Source: Halomonas sp. KG2 (lineage in GTDB: Bacteria; Pseudomonadota; Gammaproteobacteria; Pseudomonadales; Halomonadaceae). Taken from it: a stretch of DNA of 64,000 bases. Position 1 is the stretch's first letter; each line of letters starts with the position of its first letter. The translations under genes and the position numbers were made by a program. Of this stretch, positions 28,199 to 36,989 are shown piece after piece. The notes beneath the pieces were generated by a model that saw only the letters and a program-made list of their open reading frames with translations, had not been told where the DNA came from and searched no databases. The stretch lies in assembly GCA_030440445.1 (NCBI GenBank), contig CP098528.1:4278001-4342000 (forward strand), written 5' to 3'.

Positions 28199-28773
28199 CG
28201 ATGGTGATTGGCCATTACATCGACAAGTCGTTGGCATAAGGCGTCGAGCTTTCCACCCGTCGCTTCATCCTTGAGCGCGCCTGACTCGTTAAACGCACTG
28301 CCTGCCTTCGGCAATGATAGTGGCTGCGGCAGTACGGTCAAACTCAGATTGGCCAACAACTGCTGTCCAAGGGGCAATGCTCGAATACCGCCCAGCCCAC
28401 CTGGTGACGCCGCCACCAGCGCAGCCCACTTACCGGCAAATAACTTGAGTCCTGGCGTATCGTTGTAAGGCCTGGAGAGCCAATCTAACGTGTTTTTCAG
28501 CAGCGGCGTAATAAAACCGTTGTACTCCGGCGAGGCGATCAATAGCGCTTGGTGCTCTGCCAGTATGTCGCGCAGTTTCAGTACATTATCAGGCATGCCC
28601 TGGGCTTCAATGTCTTCATCGAACAGCGGGCAAGGGTAGTCTTTTAAATCGATAAAGGTCGCCTTTCCACCCAAGGCCTCAATACGCTTGGCGGCAAGCT
28701 TCGCGAGCTGTTTGTTAAGCGAGCCTTCACGGGCACTGCCCGCTAAGACGAGAACTTTTGCTACTGATGCCAT
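28195..28773 (-). CDS. NADPH-dependent FMN reductase (ChrR/azoreductase-like)
   Basis: Flavodoxin-fold quinone/FMN reductase of 192 aa. The FMN-binding loop is in VLVLAGSAREGSLNKQLAKLA, and the family signature SPEYNGFITPLLKNTLDWLSRP lies near residue 80. Such enzymes reduce quinones, chromate or azo dyes with NAD(P)H and lower oxidative stress. It converges with yifB. The spacer to the next gene contains no ORF apart from the phytase remnant at 28991. Confidence 0.88.
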   Translation of the reverse strand: MASVAKVLVLAGSAREGSLNKQLAKLAAKRIEALGGKATFIDLKDYPCPLFDEDIEAQGMPDNVLKLRDILAEHQALLIASPEYNGFITPLLKNTLDWLSRPYNDTPGLKLFAGKWAALVAASPGGLGGIRALPLGQQLLANLSLTVLPQPLSLPKAGSAFNESGALKDEATGGKLDALCQRLVDVMANHHR

Positions 28774-28990
28774 ACCACTTCCTCTTTAGAAGAATGTCTT
28801 TGAAAGCCTCACCATTTAGCATTTGTGCCTTTTGAGCAAGGCGTTTTTGGCTGATTAGCGGCTAAGCTCGATATGCAAGCTTGCCGCCATTAAAACGTCT
28901 GCACTCTGTCATTCAACTATCACTATTACGGGTGAAAATTAGCAAATTCTGAAGCTGCTCTACTTTCTCTTCCTAAATAGTGAAACCGTG
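28774..28990. other. Spacer between FMN reductase and interrupted phytase gene
   Basis: No gene seen. A small hairpin GCCTT-TTGAGC-AAGGC followed by GTTTTT at about 28827-28848 could be a weak plus-strand terminator. The stretch should hold the divergent promoters of the reductase and of the phytase-like gene. Confidence 0.4.
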
Positions 28991-29035
28991 ATGACCAAGC
29001 CGTTACTAGCAACTGCTCTATTCGCCTTTGTATTT
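28991..29035 (+). pseudogene. 5' fragment of the esterase-like phytase gene, cut off by IS30
   Basis: ATG at 28991 followed by exactly 15 codons (MTKPLLATALFAFVF) before the IS30 element. These form the n- and h-regions of a Sec signal peptide. Joined to 30141, after removal of the element and one TTT copy, they continue in frame as TSAAHA-QQDFSATLSG, with an AxA cleavage site. In the present sequence the frame runs only a few codons into the IS before a stop. Confidence 0.88.
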
Positions 29036-30137
29036 CCTGGATTCATAGAATAACCGCAGCACTTTGGACACCACGGTGGAGGCAGGAGGGTCAGCGCCGG
29101 TACCCTTCTCGGCTCACCGACCAAAGTGAAGCAGAGCATGGGATACCGACAGCTGACCCAGACCCAACGATACCAGATCCACGCCCGCTATGACTTGGGC
29201 GTGAGCCAGCGTCAAATCGGCAGAGAGCTAGGAATCCACAGCAGCACGGTCAGCCGTGAGCTGCGTCGTAACGCCACTTCTGGTGGCTACGACCCCGAGC
29301 AGGCCCAGTCCCTCAGTGATCACCGCCGCCGCACCGCCTGGAAGTGGACGAAGCGCTTGCCCAGCCTGATCACCGCCGTTGCCGACCGGCTGCGAGAGGA
29401 GTGGAGTCCGGAGCAGATCAGCGGCTTCATGGCACCGTTGGCCGGCATAGGCGTCAGTCACCAGTGGATCTACTCCTTGATCTGGGATGACAGAGCGCAA
29501 GGTGGCGATCTATGGCGGCACCTCCGCCAACCGAAGCGTCGCAGCAAGCATCGGGCTCAGGCCAAGAGCGCTGGGCTTGGCAAGATCCCCAGCCGCGTGG
29601 GCATTGAGCATCGCCCGGCAGAGGTCGATGCCAGGCTCGTCATCGGGCACTGGGAAGGCGACACCGTCATTCAGGGGCATAAGCAATCGGGGCTGGTGAC
29701 GCTGGTAGAGCGCCGTAGCGGCTATCTGCTGGCGGCGAGGTTGCCCAGGGTCTCAGCGGAGCTGACGCAAGCGGCCATGATCCGGCTGTTGAAGCCTCGC
29801 CGGGGTGCTGTGAAGACCATCACCCTAGACAACGGCTCGGAGTTCGCCGGCCACATAGCCGTAGGCAAGGCGGTGACCGCAAAGACCTACTTTTGCGATC
29901 CCTACTGCTCTGGCCAGCGTGGGAGCAACGAGAATACCAATGGCTTGATACGGCAGTACTTCCCCAAGGGAACAGACTTCCGCCAGGTCACCGATGCCGA
30001 GCTGCGCAAGGTGGTCGAGAAACTAAACGACCGCCCTCGAAAGCGACTCGGTTACCGGACACCGGCACAGGTGTTTCTGGGGGAGTACTCAGGAGCCCTG
30101 GACACAGCAGGTGCTGCACTTATTGCTTGAATTCAGG
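29036..30137 (+). mobile_element. IS30-family insertion sequence with TTT target duplication
   Basis: The element is 1102 bp. Inverted ends start CCTGGATTCA on the left and CCTGAATTCA on the right (read inward), then share AATAA and GCAGCAC blocks. Copies of TTT flank it at 29033-29035 and 30138-30140. The boundaries are confirmed independently because excision restores an in-frame signal peptide in the host gene. It contains a single intact transposase gene. Confidence 0.88.
29138..30130 (+). CDS. IS30-family transposase
   Basis: DDE transposase of 330 aa. The N-terminal HTH_38 region (YRQLTQTQRYQIHARYDLGVSQRQIGRELGIHSSTVSREL) binds the IS ends. The catalytic residues are D in VIGHWEGDTVIQG, D in ITLDNGSEFAGH and E in GSNENTNGLIRQYFPKGTDF, with the IS30 C-terminal motif NDRPRKRLGYRTPAQVF. 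A GTG at 29126 in the same frame is an alternative start; the ATG at 29138 matches the usual MGYRQL beginning. No frameshift is seen, so it is probably functional. Confidence 0.92.
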   Translation: MGYRQLTQTQRYQIHARYDLGVSQRQIGRELGIHSSTVSRELRRNATSGGYDPEQAQSLSDHRRRTAWKWTKRLPSLITAVADRLREEWSPEQISGFMAPLAGIGVSHQWIYSLIWDDRAQGGDLWRHLRQPKRRSKHRAQAKSAGLGKIPSRVGIEHRPAEVDARLVIGHWEGDTVIQGHKQSGLVTLVERRSGYLLAARLPRVSAELTQAAMIRLLKPRRGAVKTITLDNGSEFAGHIAVGKAVTAKTYFCDPYCSGQRGSNENTNGLIRQYFPKGTDFRQVTDAELRKVVEKLNDRPRKRLGYRTPAQVFLGEYSGALDTAGAALIA

Positions 30138-31406
30138 TTTACCAGTGCCGCGCACGCCCAGCAGGATTTTAGCGCCACATTGTCCGGCCATGCCCAGCTA
30201 CCCGGCAGCACCTTTGTGGCGGCTCCTTCAGGCGCCGCTGAGCACTACAACGTCTCAGGCCGTTTTACTGGCCCAGAGGGCCGGGCTGAGCAGCTATATA
30301 CCAACATGCAGGCCACCGGCTTAGCGCTCCCTTTCCCTAGCCAGCCATTACAGGGGTTTTCAGGTATTCGCTCACTGGGCGATGACCGTTTCTTGGTATT
30401 AACCGATAACGGCTTTGGTTCCAAAGCCAACTCCTCTGACGTCATTCTGATGTTTAACATTATAAAGACTGACTGGGACACCGGGCGTGTCATCATTGAG
30501 GAGACCGTTCAACTATCGGACCCAAACCGCAAGGTGCCCTTCCCGATTATGAATGAAGCCACGCCTGGTCGCTTTCTAACCGGCGCTGATTTCGATATTG
30601 AATCGATACAGCCAGTGGGCGATAACTACTGGATTGGCGATGAGTTCGGCCCCTGGATTCTCCAGGTCGATCATCAGGGCGAAGTGCTGCAAGTGCTGGC
30701 CACTAACCCTAGTGGAACGCTGATGCGCTCACCTGACAATGCTTTTGCCCTCACCCCGAACCCTGGTGCATCTCTCGCAGATGAGGTGGTGGTATTTCGC
30801 TCCGGCGGTTATGAAGGCATGGCGCTCTCCGAAGACCAAACAACGCTCTATCCCTTGCTAGAAAAACCGATCTGGGACAGCAGCGCCAACGCCCCAGAAA
30901 CGATTGACGGCACCGCCGTGTTAAGAATGTTCGAGCTCGATACTGAAACCGGAGAATGGGGCGACACAACCCGCTATTACCCCTTGGAGTCAGCGGATCA
31001 TGCGATTGGCGATTTCAATCTTATTGGCGGAACTCGTGGCCTGATTATCGAACGTGATAGTCGCCAGGGCGACCCGCGAGAAGCGTGGGCAGACAACCCC
31101 GCTGAGTTCAAACGTATCTATCTCATCGACCTCGACCGTACAGACGAGCAGGGAGTGCTTGATAAAATCGCCTATATAGACCTGATGAACATCCAGGACC
31201 CAGATGGCATTGCACCCCGCGGCACGATCAACGGCACCTTTAACTTTCCCTTTGTGACCATTGAGAACGTCGACCGTGTTGATGAGAGCACTATCGTGGT
31301 CGCCAATGACAATAACTACCCTTTCTCGATTGGCCGTCAGCAAGGACGCGCTGATGATAATGAGCTGATACTGCTCAATGTGGAGGACTTCCTGAACGCT
31401 CAGTAG
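30138..31406 (+). pseudogene. Esterase-like activity of phytase family protein, separated from its signal peptide by IS30
   Basis: About 420 residues of a secreted beta-propeller protein of the esterase-like phytase family (PF13449). Seen: LPFPSQPLQGFSGIRSLGDDRFLVLTDNGFGSKANSSD near the start and NYWIGDEFGPWILQVD mid-protein, with the DEFGP motif. Many Asp residues suggest Ca binding. The native signal peptide start lies at 28991, beyond the IS30 element. A GTG at 30111 inside the IS end is in frame and adds VLHLLLEFRF before TSAAHA, so a chimeric, possibly still exported protein could be made. The catalytic part itself is intact. Confidence 0.82.
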
Positions 31407-31424
31407 CGAAAGTAGGCGTGAGGC

Positions 31425-31444
31425 AGGGCGCGCGCTAGCGCCCT
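31425..31444. terminator. Hairpin between phytase-like and lysophospholipase genes
   Basis: A 7-bp GC-rich stem (AGGGCGC / GCGCCCT) with a 6-nt loop in the convergent spacer, 18 nt after the plus-strand stop. There is no clear T-run, so the terminator call is tentative. Confidence 0.4.
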
Positions 31445-31480
31445 AGCCTCGGGTTGCCCCCTGGGCTTGCAATATTTACG

Positions 31481-32461
31481 TTATTGCCCACGCTCAACAA
31501 CGTTATCTACGAAGCCATCCAGAGCTTCAAACAACACTTCACGAATGGGGTCGGCCTCGTTAACTAAGTGGTGTCGCGCTTCTGGGTGGCGGTAGATCTC
31601 AGCATTGGGAAACTTCTCCTCCAACACCGCTAAGTTCCACTCCCAATCGACGGTAAGGTCTTGCTCACCCTGCAAAATAAGCGTCGGCAGCGGATTAGGT
31701 GCCAACGCTAGCAAGCGCGGCATCCAACGTCGCATGGCAGTTATCCACGAAACGCTTAACCGTTCGGGCTGAAGCGGGTCTTGGTCGCGTAGGAACGCCG
31801 TAAACTGCTCATCCGTGGAGTTGGGGCGATACTTACGTGGTAGCTCCTTTAAAAAAGGGCTGGCAATCAGGTGCAGCCAGCTAGACTGACTCCAGCGCCA
31901 GGGGCGTACCAATGGCGCTAGCAGCACAATACCTGCCCAGCCTGCCATTTCACGGCGAGTGAGCGCGTCGGTCGCCAAGATGGCCGCCCCCGTACTCTGC
32001 CCAACACCTAGCCACGGCGTAGGGGCCATGCCTTGGCGTTGCAATGTCGCCTGTAAATGCGCAAGACAGTGCTGATAGTCGTCAAAATCTTCTATGTCGG
32101 CGCGTGGGCCGCTGGAAAGACCGTGACCAGGAAGGTCCCACAACACCACTCGCCACCCTTTGGCCAGCAGGCAGCCGAGCAAATGGCGGTAAAGGCCTAA
32201 ATGGTCAAAGTAACCATGAATCACAAACGCGGTGCCCGTAGGAACAGGCGGGCTCCATACTTGGCACCAAAGGGCAAAGCGTCCAGTATCAATAAATCCC
32301 GCGTGCACTTCGCTGGTATCGTTTAGTAGCGTTTCTAAACCGTAGTGGCGAAAATAGTCATGCACAGCGTCCGTTAGCGTGTCGCCCGGCCTAAGCTGAG
32401 AGAGCGATGACTCGCCTGCTGCTTGCCTAAACAAGCCTTCCAGGTGTTGGAAATTATGCAT
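31481..32461 (-). CDS. Alpha/beta hydrolase, lysophospholipase (PldB-like)
   Basis: Cytoplasmic serine hydrolase of 326 aa (serine aminopeptidase S33 / Hydrolase_4 domain). The oxyanion-hole region is FVIHGYFDHLGLYRHLLGCLL, followed by LWDLPGHGLSSGPRADIEDFDDY. The nucleophile elbow is GVGQSTGA (Ser), the acid probably in LQGEQDLTVDWEWN, and the catalytic His in ARHHLVNEAD. These are the features of monoacylglycerol/lysophospholipid hydrolases. It is divergent from malate synthase with a 206-nt spacer. Confidence 0.88.
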   Translation of the reverse strand: MHNFQHLEGLFRQAAGESSLSQLRPGDTLTDAVHDYFRHYGLETLLNDTSEVHAGFIDTGRFALWCQVWSPPVPTGTAFVIHGYFDHLGLYRHLLGCLLAKGWRVVLWDLPGHGLSSGPRADIEDFDDYQHCLAHLQATLQRQGMAPTPWLGVGQSTGAAILATDALTRREMAGWAGIVLLAPLVRPWRWSQSSWLHLIASPFLKELPRKYRPNSTDEQFTAFLRDQDPLQPERLSVSWITAMRRWMPRLLALAPNPLPTLILQGEQDLTVDWEWNLAVLEEKFPNAEIYRHPEARHHLVNEADPIREVLFEALDGFVDNVVERGQ

Positions 32462-32587
32462 TAACGTCTCTCCGTGAACGCCACCTATCCATTGGCTGAA
32501 TGATAGCGGAGACCACTACCGCTCTCATCATTTGGTCGAGCATTTTGCTGCTTTACGGCATCGACTGTTTACATGCCCGCGCAGTTG

Positions 32588-32602
32588 TGGAAGTATTTTC
32601 CA
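32588..32602. promoter_or_regulatory. IclR-like operator upstream of malate synthase
   Basis: TGGAA-GTATT-TTCCA is the core of a longer perfect 8-5-8 inverted repeat (32585-32605, arms TTGTGGAA / TTCCACAA). It differs at only two informative positions from the E. coli IclR consensus TGGAAATNATTTCCA, and sits 63 nt before glcB. Repression of glyoxylate-cycle genes is what IclR does. Confidence 0.6.
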
Positions 32603-32667
32603 CAAATATACATTTACCCTGACCGTGGCACGATAATATCCCACGGGCACCTTTACAGGAGAACCCC

Positions 32668-34842
32668 ATGAGCGAGCGTATCACGCGTCACCGTTTACAG
32701 GTGTCAGCAGACCTGGACCGCTTCATCAATGAGCAGGCTTTACCGGGCACTGGTGTCGATGAAAACACCTTTTGGGCTGGCGTTGACGCCCTGTTCCATG
32801 ATTTGACACCGAAAAATCGCCAACTGCTTGAAGAGCGCGACACGCTCCAAGAAAAACTGGATGTCTGGCACCGTGAAAATCCGGGCCCGGTTAGCGATAT
32901 GCCAGCTTACCGCAGCTTCTTGAAAGAAGCGGGCTACCTAGTGGATGCGCCAAACAGCGTTAAAACCACCACGGCCAATGTCGATCGCGAAGTGGCTGTT
33001 CAAGCAGGCCCGCAGTTGGTGGTGCCTGTGAGCAACGCCCGCTATGCGTTGAATGCCGCTAACGCCCGCTGGGGCAGCTTGTACGATGCTCTATACGGCA
33101 CCGATGCGATTTCAGAACAAGATGGCGCTGAAAAAGGCACCAGTTTCAACCCGAAGCGTGGCCAAAAAGTTATCGCTTATGCCCGTGGTGTGCTTGATCG
33201 TGCTGCCCCACTGGCCACCGGCTCTCACCGCGATGCGGTGAAATACGCTATTCGTGATGGCCACTTGGTCGTTAGCCTGGAAGGCGGTCGTGAAACCGGC
33301 CTAAAAGATTCCGGCAAGCTGATCGGCTTTAACGGCGATGCATCCGCGCCTGAAGCCATCCTGCTCACCAACAACGGCCTGCACCTGGAAATCCAGATCG
33401 ACGACAGCCACCCGATCGGTAAAACCGACCCCGCTCACGTGAAAGACGTGGTGGTGGAAGCGGCACTGACCGCGATTATGGATTGTGAAGACTCCGTTGC
33501 TGCTGTCGACTCTGAAGATAAAGTCGGTGTTTACAGCAACTGGCTTGGCCTGATGAAGGGCGACCTGGAAGAGAGCATCGACAAAGGCGGCAAAACCTTC
33601 AAGCGGACGCTGCACGCCGATCGTACTTGGCAAACCACTGATGGCAGCACCGTGACCCTGCCAGGTCGTTCACTGATGTTCGTGCGCAACGTTGGCCATC
33701 TGATGACCACGCCTGCTGTTCTGGACGAAAATGGCAACGAACTGCCGGAAGGTATTCTGGACGCGGTAGTGACCTCGCTGCTGTCACTGCACGACCTGAA
33801 GAAAGACGCCGATCAGCCGCGTAACTCCCGCGCTGGCTCAGTGTATATCGTGAAGCCGAAAATGCACGGACCAAAAGAAGTGGCGTTCGCCAACGAACTG
33901 TTTGGTCGCGTTGAAGACATCCTGGGCATGAACCGTGACACCCTGAAAATGGGCATCATGGATGAAGAGCGCCGCACCACCGTCAACTTGAAGGCGTGTA
34001 TTGCTGAAGCGGCTTCTCGGGTTGTGTTCATCAACACCGGTTTCCTTGACCGCACCGGTGACGAAATGCACACCGCCATGGAAGCAGGCCCGATGGTTCG
34101 CAAAGGCGATATGAAGAGCGCTGCGTGGATCACCGCCTACGAGAAGAACAACGTGCAGGTAGGCTTAGCCTGTGGCCTGCGTGGTCGTGCTCAAATCGGT
34201 AAAGGCATGTGGGCGATGCCTGATCTGATGCATAGCATGCTAGAGCAAAAAATTGGCCACCCGAAAGCGGGTGCTAACACGGCATGGGTGCCTTCTCCAA
34301 CAGCGGCTACGCTACATGCGCTTCACTACCACCAAGTCAACGTAGCGGACGTACAGCGTGAACTGGAAGCCCAAGGCGAACCCGACTTTTTAGATGACCT
34401 GCTCACCGTGCCAGTAGCCGAAAACGCCAACTGGTCGGATGAGGAGATTCAACAAGAGTTGGATAACAACTGTCAGGGCATTCTGGGCTACGTAGTACGC
34501 TGGGTTGAACATGGCGTGGGCTGCTCAAAAGTGCCGGACATTCATAACGTTGGCCTAATGGAAGACCGCGCTACGCTGCGTATTTCCAGCCAACATATCG
34601 CCAACTGGCTGCACCACGGCATTGTCGATGCGCCGCGGGTGGAAGAAACGCTTAAGCGTATGGCTAAAGTGGTTGATAAGCAGAACGCTGGCGACCCCAC
34701 CTACACGGCCATGAGCGCTGACTTCGAAGGCTCAACTGCCTTTAAAGCAGCCTCTGACTTGGTGTTCAAAGGCCGCGTACAGCCTTCTGGCTACACCGAA
34801 CCGCTACTTCACGCGTGGCGTCAGGTACATAAGGCGAAGTAA
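32668..34842 (+). CDS. glcB: Malate synthase G
   Basis: Monomeric cytoplasmic enzyme of 724 aa, the usual isoform G length, that condenses glyoxylate with acetyl-CoA to malate in the glyoxylate shunt and glycolate use. Seen: [43 protein letters not shown] (acid and Arg region), [45 protein letters not shown] and the catalytic-loop [11 protein letters not shown]. An AGGAGA ribosome site precedes the ATG. It stands alone, with an IclR-like operator upstream and a terminator downstream. Confidence 0.96.
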   Translation: MSERITRHRLQVSADLDRFINEQALPGTGVDENTFWAGVDALFHDLTPKNRQLLEERDTLQEKLDVWHRENPGPVSDMPAYRSFLKEAGYLVDAPNSVKTTTANVDREVAVQAGPQLVVPVSNARYALNAANARWGSLYDALYGTDAISEQDGAEKGTSFNPKRGQKVIAYARGVLDRAAPLATGSHRDAVKYAIRDGHLVVSLEGGRETGLKDSGKLIGFNGDASAPEAILLTNNGLHLEIQIDDSHPIGKTDPAHVKDVVVEAALTAIMDCEDSVAAVDSEDKVGVYSNWLGLMKGDLEESIDKGGKTFKRTLHADRTWQTTDGSTVTLPGRSLMFVRNVGHLMTTPAVLDENGNELPEGILDAVVTSLLSLHDLKKDADQPRNSRAGSVYIVKPKMHGPKEVAFANELFGRVEDILGMNRDTLKMGIMDEERRTTVNLKACIAEAASRVVFINTGFLDRTGDEMHTAMEAGPMVRKGDMKSAAWITAYEKNNVQVGLACGLRGRAQIGKGMWAMPDLMHSMLEQKIGHPKAGANTAWVPSPTAATLHALHYHQVNVADVQRELEAQGEPDFLDDLLTVPVAENANWSDEEIQQELDNNCQGILGYVVRWVEHGVGCSKVPDIHNVGLMEDRATLRISSQHIANWLHHGIVDAPRVEETLKRMAKVVDKQNAGDPTYTAMSADFEGSTAFKAASDLVFKGRVQPSGYTEPLLHAWRQVHKAK

Positions 34843-34863
34843 ACGCGCTTTGCGGTATCATCA

Positions 34864-34893
34864 GCCTCGAGGCGCATGCCTCGGGGCTTTTTT
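34864..34893 (+). terminator. Terminator of glcB
   Basis: A 10-bp stem (GCCTCGAGGC / GCCTCGGGGC, with one wobble pair) and a 4-nt loop are followed by six T, 21 nt after the stop. It also lies just upstream of the thioesterase start, separating the two units. Confidence 0.85.
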
Positions 34894-34909
34894 ATAAAGG
34901 ACAATAATA

Positions 34910-35332
34910 ATGACCGTAATGACTGCCGAGCAGATTGAGCACTTTCTTGATGAGGTGTTTCCCCAGCGGATGGGCAGAATTGAAAGCGTTGGTGCGATGA
35001 GTGCCACCCTGCGATTAACCATCGGTGAGCAACACCTTCGCCCTGGCCCCAGGGTGTCTGGTCCGACCATGATGGGCTTTGCCGATGTGGCGTTGTATGT
35101 GGCCATTTTGGCGCAAATAGGCCCCGAAGCCATGGCGGTCACCAGTGACTTGAACTGCCATTTCTTACGCGCCGCTTCCGGCGAGCACGATATTGTTGCT
35201 CACGCCAAACTCATCAAGCTAGGCCGCCGTTTAGCGGTAGGCGAAGTGCAGATTTTCTCTGCCAGCGATGACACTAAGCCAGTTGCGCATATTACCGCCA
35301 GCTATGCGCTGCCAGACAGCCCAACTGGCTAA
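34910..35332 (+). CDS. PaaI-type acyl-CoA thioesterase
   Basis: Hotdog-fold thioesterase of 140 aa. The family segment RPGPRVSGPTMMGFADVALYVAILAQIGPEAMAVTSDLNCHFLRAA contains the Asp of the active-site helix (FAD) and the strand that follows. The C-terminal strands are LGRRLAVGEVQIFSA and AHITASYALP. It would hydrolyse aryl- or acyl-CoA esters; the natural substrate is not evident. An AAAGGA site lies before the ATG. Confidence 0.85.
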   Translation: MTVMTAEQIEHFLDEVFPQRMGRIESVGAMSATLRLTIGEQHLRPGPRVSGPTMMGFADVALYVAILAQIGPEAMAVTSDLNCHFLRAASGEHDIVAHAKLIKLGRRLAVGEVQIFSASDDTKPVAHITASYALPDSPTG

Positions 35333-35340
35333 CCACCACG

Positions 35341-35718
35341 CTAACGGCTGAGCAGCGCAGTGACGGCTACTCCTAACCAGCCTGCCATCAGCAGCAAACC
35401 ACCGATGGGCGTTACAATACCAACGCTTAGCCCTACCAGGGCCATTAGGTAAAGCGAGCCCGAAAAGGCGGTAATACCCAACGCCCATAGCGCTAACACG
35501 ATGCGCTGCCCTGGCTGAGGGCACTGGCTGCGCCAAGCCAGCACCGCTAACATGGCCAACGTATGCCACGCTTGATAACGCACGCCAGTTTCAACGATGT
35601 CGACCATGGCAGCACTGGTACGCGATGCCAATCCGTGAGCCGCATAGGCCCCGAGTATCACCATTAGTGCTCCAGAGAGTGCGACTAGGCACCACCAGGG
35701 TTTGTCTGCTCGCTGCAT
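35341..35718 (-). CDS. DUF423 family membrane protein
   Basis: Inner-membrane protein of 125 aa with four predicted spans: LVALSGALMVILGAYAAHG, YQAWHTLAMLAVLAWR, RIVLALWALGITAFSGSLYL and VTPIGGLLLMAGWLGVAV. The GAYAAHGL and FSGSLYLMAL motifs are those of DUF423 (YwdK/YgdD). The function is unknown. It converges with the thioesterase gene with only 8 nt between stop codons. Confidence 0.88.
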   Translation of the reverse strand: MQRADKPWWCLVALSGALMVILGAYAAHGLASRTSAAMVDIVETGVRYQAWHTLAMLAVLAWRSQCPQPGQRIVLALWALGITAFSGSLYLMALVGLSVGIVTPIGGLLLMAGWLGVAVTALLSR

Positions 35719-35735
35719 GGATTACTCCTGTTTAT

Positions 35736-35826
35736 AAATACTCGTTACAAGTACTTGAGATAAGCTCTTGAGATAAGTACGTAAGATAACTACCTGGGAT
35801 AAATACTCGACATACGCACTCGATAT
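35736..35826. repeat. Seven tandem 13-bp repeats upstream of thiS
   Basis: Seven consecutive 13-bp units, from 35736 (AAATACTCGTTAC) through AAGTACTTGAGAT, AAGCTCTTGAGAT, AAGTACGTAAGAT, AACTACCTGGGAT, AAATACTCGACAT to 35826. The pattern is degenerate, with conserved positions AA..(A/C)C......AT. It fills most of the spacer between DUF423 and thiS. The unit AAGTACGTAAGAT resembles the 14-bp unit of the array at 11681-11750. Confidence 0.85.
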
Positions 35827-35921
35827 TTCACCGAGATGATTGTCGTTGTCACATACCTTGAGCGGTGCGAAACCGCTACAATAGACAATGTTTTGCCTCA
35901 CCGAATGGGACACTTACCGTT

Positions 35922-36143
35922 ATGCCTACTCCTAATGAGTCGATACAACTGACGCTCAATGGCGAATCGCATACGCTGGCAGCTGGCCTTAGCGCCGCTG
36001 ATCTAATTGAGCAATTAGGCCTGACCGGGCGCCGTATCGCTGTGGAAATTAACGAACAGATCGTGCCCAAAAGCCAGCTTGCTCAAACGCATTTAGCCAA
36101 TGGCGACCAGATAGAAGTCGTTCACGCCATCGGCGGCGGCTAG
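35922..36143 (+). CDS. thiS: Sulfur carrier protein ThiS
   Basis: Ubiquitin-fold carrier of 73 aa that delivers sulfur as a C-terminal thiocarboxylate for the thiazole ring of thiamine. The terminal Gly-Gly (VVHAIGGG) is present, with an extra Gly, and the core LAAGLSAADLIEQLGLTGRRIAVEINEQIVPKSQ is typical. The frame opens at 35865; the ATG at 35922 gives the normal length. Next come thiG and trmB, a common order in gammaproteobacteria. No TPP riboswitch was recognised upstream. Confidence 0.92.
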   Translation: MPTPNESIQLTLNGESHTLAAGLSAADLIEQLGLTGRRIAVEINEQIVPKSQLAQTHLANGDQIEVVHAIGGG

Positions 36144-36182
36144 CGTAGCCCATCACCGTTTTTGCTTTCAAAAGGAACCGCT

Positions 36183-36977
36183 ATGACGCCACTGATTGAT
36201 ACACCGTTTACCGTTGCTGGGCGCGAGTTCAGCTCCCGCCTACTGGTGGGTACTGGCAAATACAAAGACTTTACCGAGACCGGCGCGGCCATTGCCCAAA
36301 GCGGCGCGGAAATTGTCACCTTTGCTGTGCGCCGCACCAACTTAGGCCAGGATGCCGACGCGCCTAACCTTCTCGATGTCATTTCCCCCCAGCGCTACAC
36401 CTTGTTGCCCAACACCGCTGGCTGCTACAACGCCAAAGACGCTGTGCGCACCTGCCGCTTGGCGCGTGAGCTGCTAGACGGCCATAACCTGGTCAAGCTG
36501 GAAGTGCTCGGCGACGATCACACCCTCTATCCCAATGTGGTCGAGACGCTAAAAGCCGCTGAGACACTGCTGGCTGATGGCTTTGACGTCATGGTGTACA
36601 CCAGTGATGACCCCATTGTGGCACGTGAACTAGAAGCCATGGGCTGCTGCGCCATCATGCCGCTAGGTTCGCTGATTGGCTCGGGGCATGGCATTCAAAA
36701 CCCGCATAATGTACGCCTGATTGTTGAGCAAAGCAGTGTACCCGTGCTGGTCGATGCGGGCATCGGCACCGCTTCTGACGCCGCCATGGCAATGGAGCTC
36801 GGGTGTGACGGTGTGCTGCTCAACACGGCGATCGCTCACGCCCGCGACCCGCTGCGTATGGCTAACGCCATGAAGCTGGCCGTAGAAGCTGGCCGCGATG
36901 CCTTCCTAGCAGGCCGTATGCCACGTCGCCAGAGCGCCGATCCCTCTTCGCCTTTTGCAGGCCGAATTAACGGCTGA
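36183..36977 (+). CDS. thiG: Thiazole synthase ThiG
   Basis: TIM-barrel enzyme of 264 aa that forms the thiazole phosphate of thiamine from deoxyxylulose 5-phosphate, dehydroglycine and ThiS thiocarboxylate. The Schiff-base Lys is in [17 protein letters not shown] (near residue 99). The phosphate-binding regions are [18 protein letters not shown] and [29 protein letters not shown]. The frame is open from 36162, but the ATG at 36183 with AAAGGAA before it is preferred. Confidence 0.95.
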   Translation: MTPLIDTPFTVAGREFSSRLLVGTGKYKDFTETGAAIAQSGAEIVTFAVRRTNLGQDADAPNLLDVISPQRYTLLPNTAGCYNAKDAVRTCRLARELLDGHNLVKLEVLGDDHTLYPNVVETLKAAETLLADGFDVMVYTSDDPIVARELEAMGCCAIMPLGSLIGSGHGIQNPHNVRLIVEQSSVPVLVDAGIGTASDAAMAMELGCDGVLLNTAIAHARDPLRMANAMKLAVEAGRDAFLAGRMPRRQSADPSSPFAGRING

Positions 36978-36989
36978 TACAGAGACACC

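Noticed and set aside
35736-35826. Possible CRISPR array or origin-type iterons
   Set aside because: Units are contiguous with no spacers, so not CRISPR. No replication gene is near, and the units are degenerate, so an origin is unsupported.
35827-35921. TPP riboswitch before thiS
   Set aside because: I could not find the conserved CTGAGA and related THI-box segments; only a small hairpin (AGCGGT / ACCGCT) is present.
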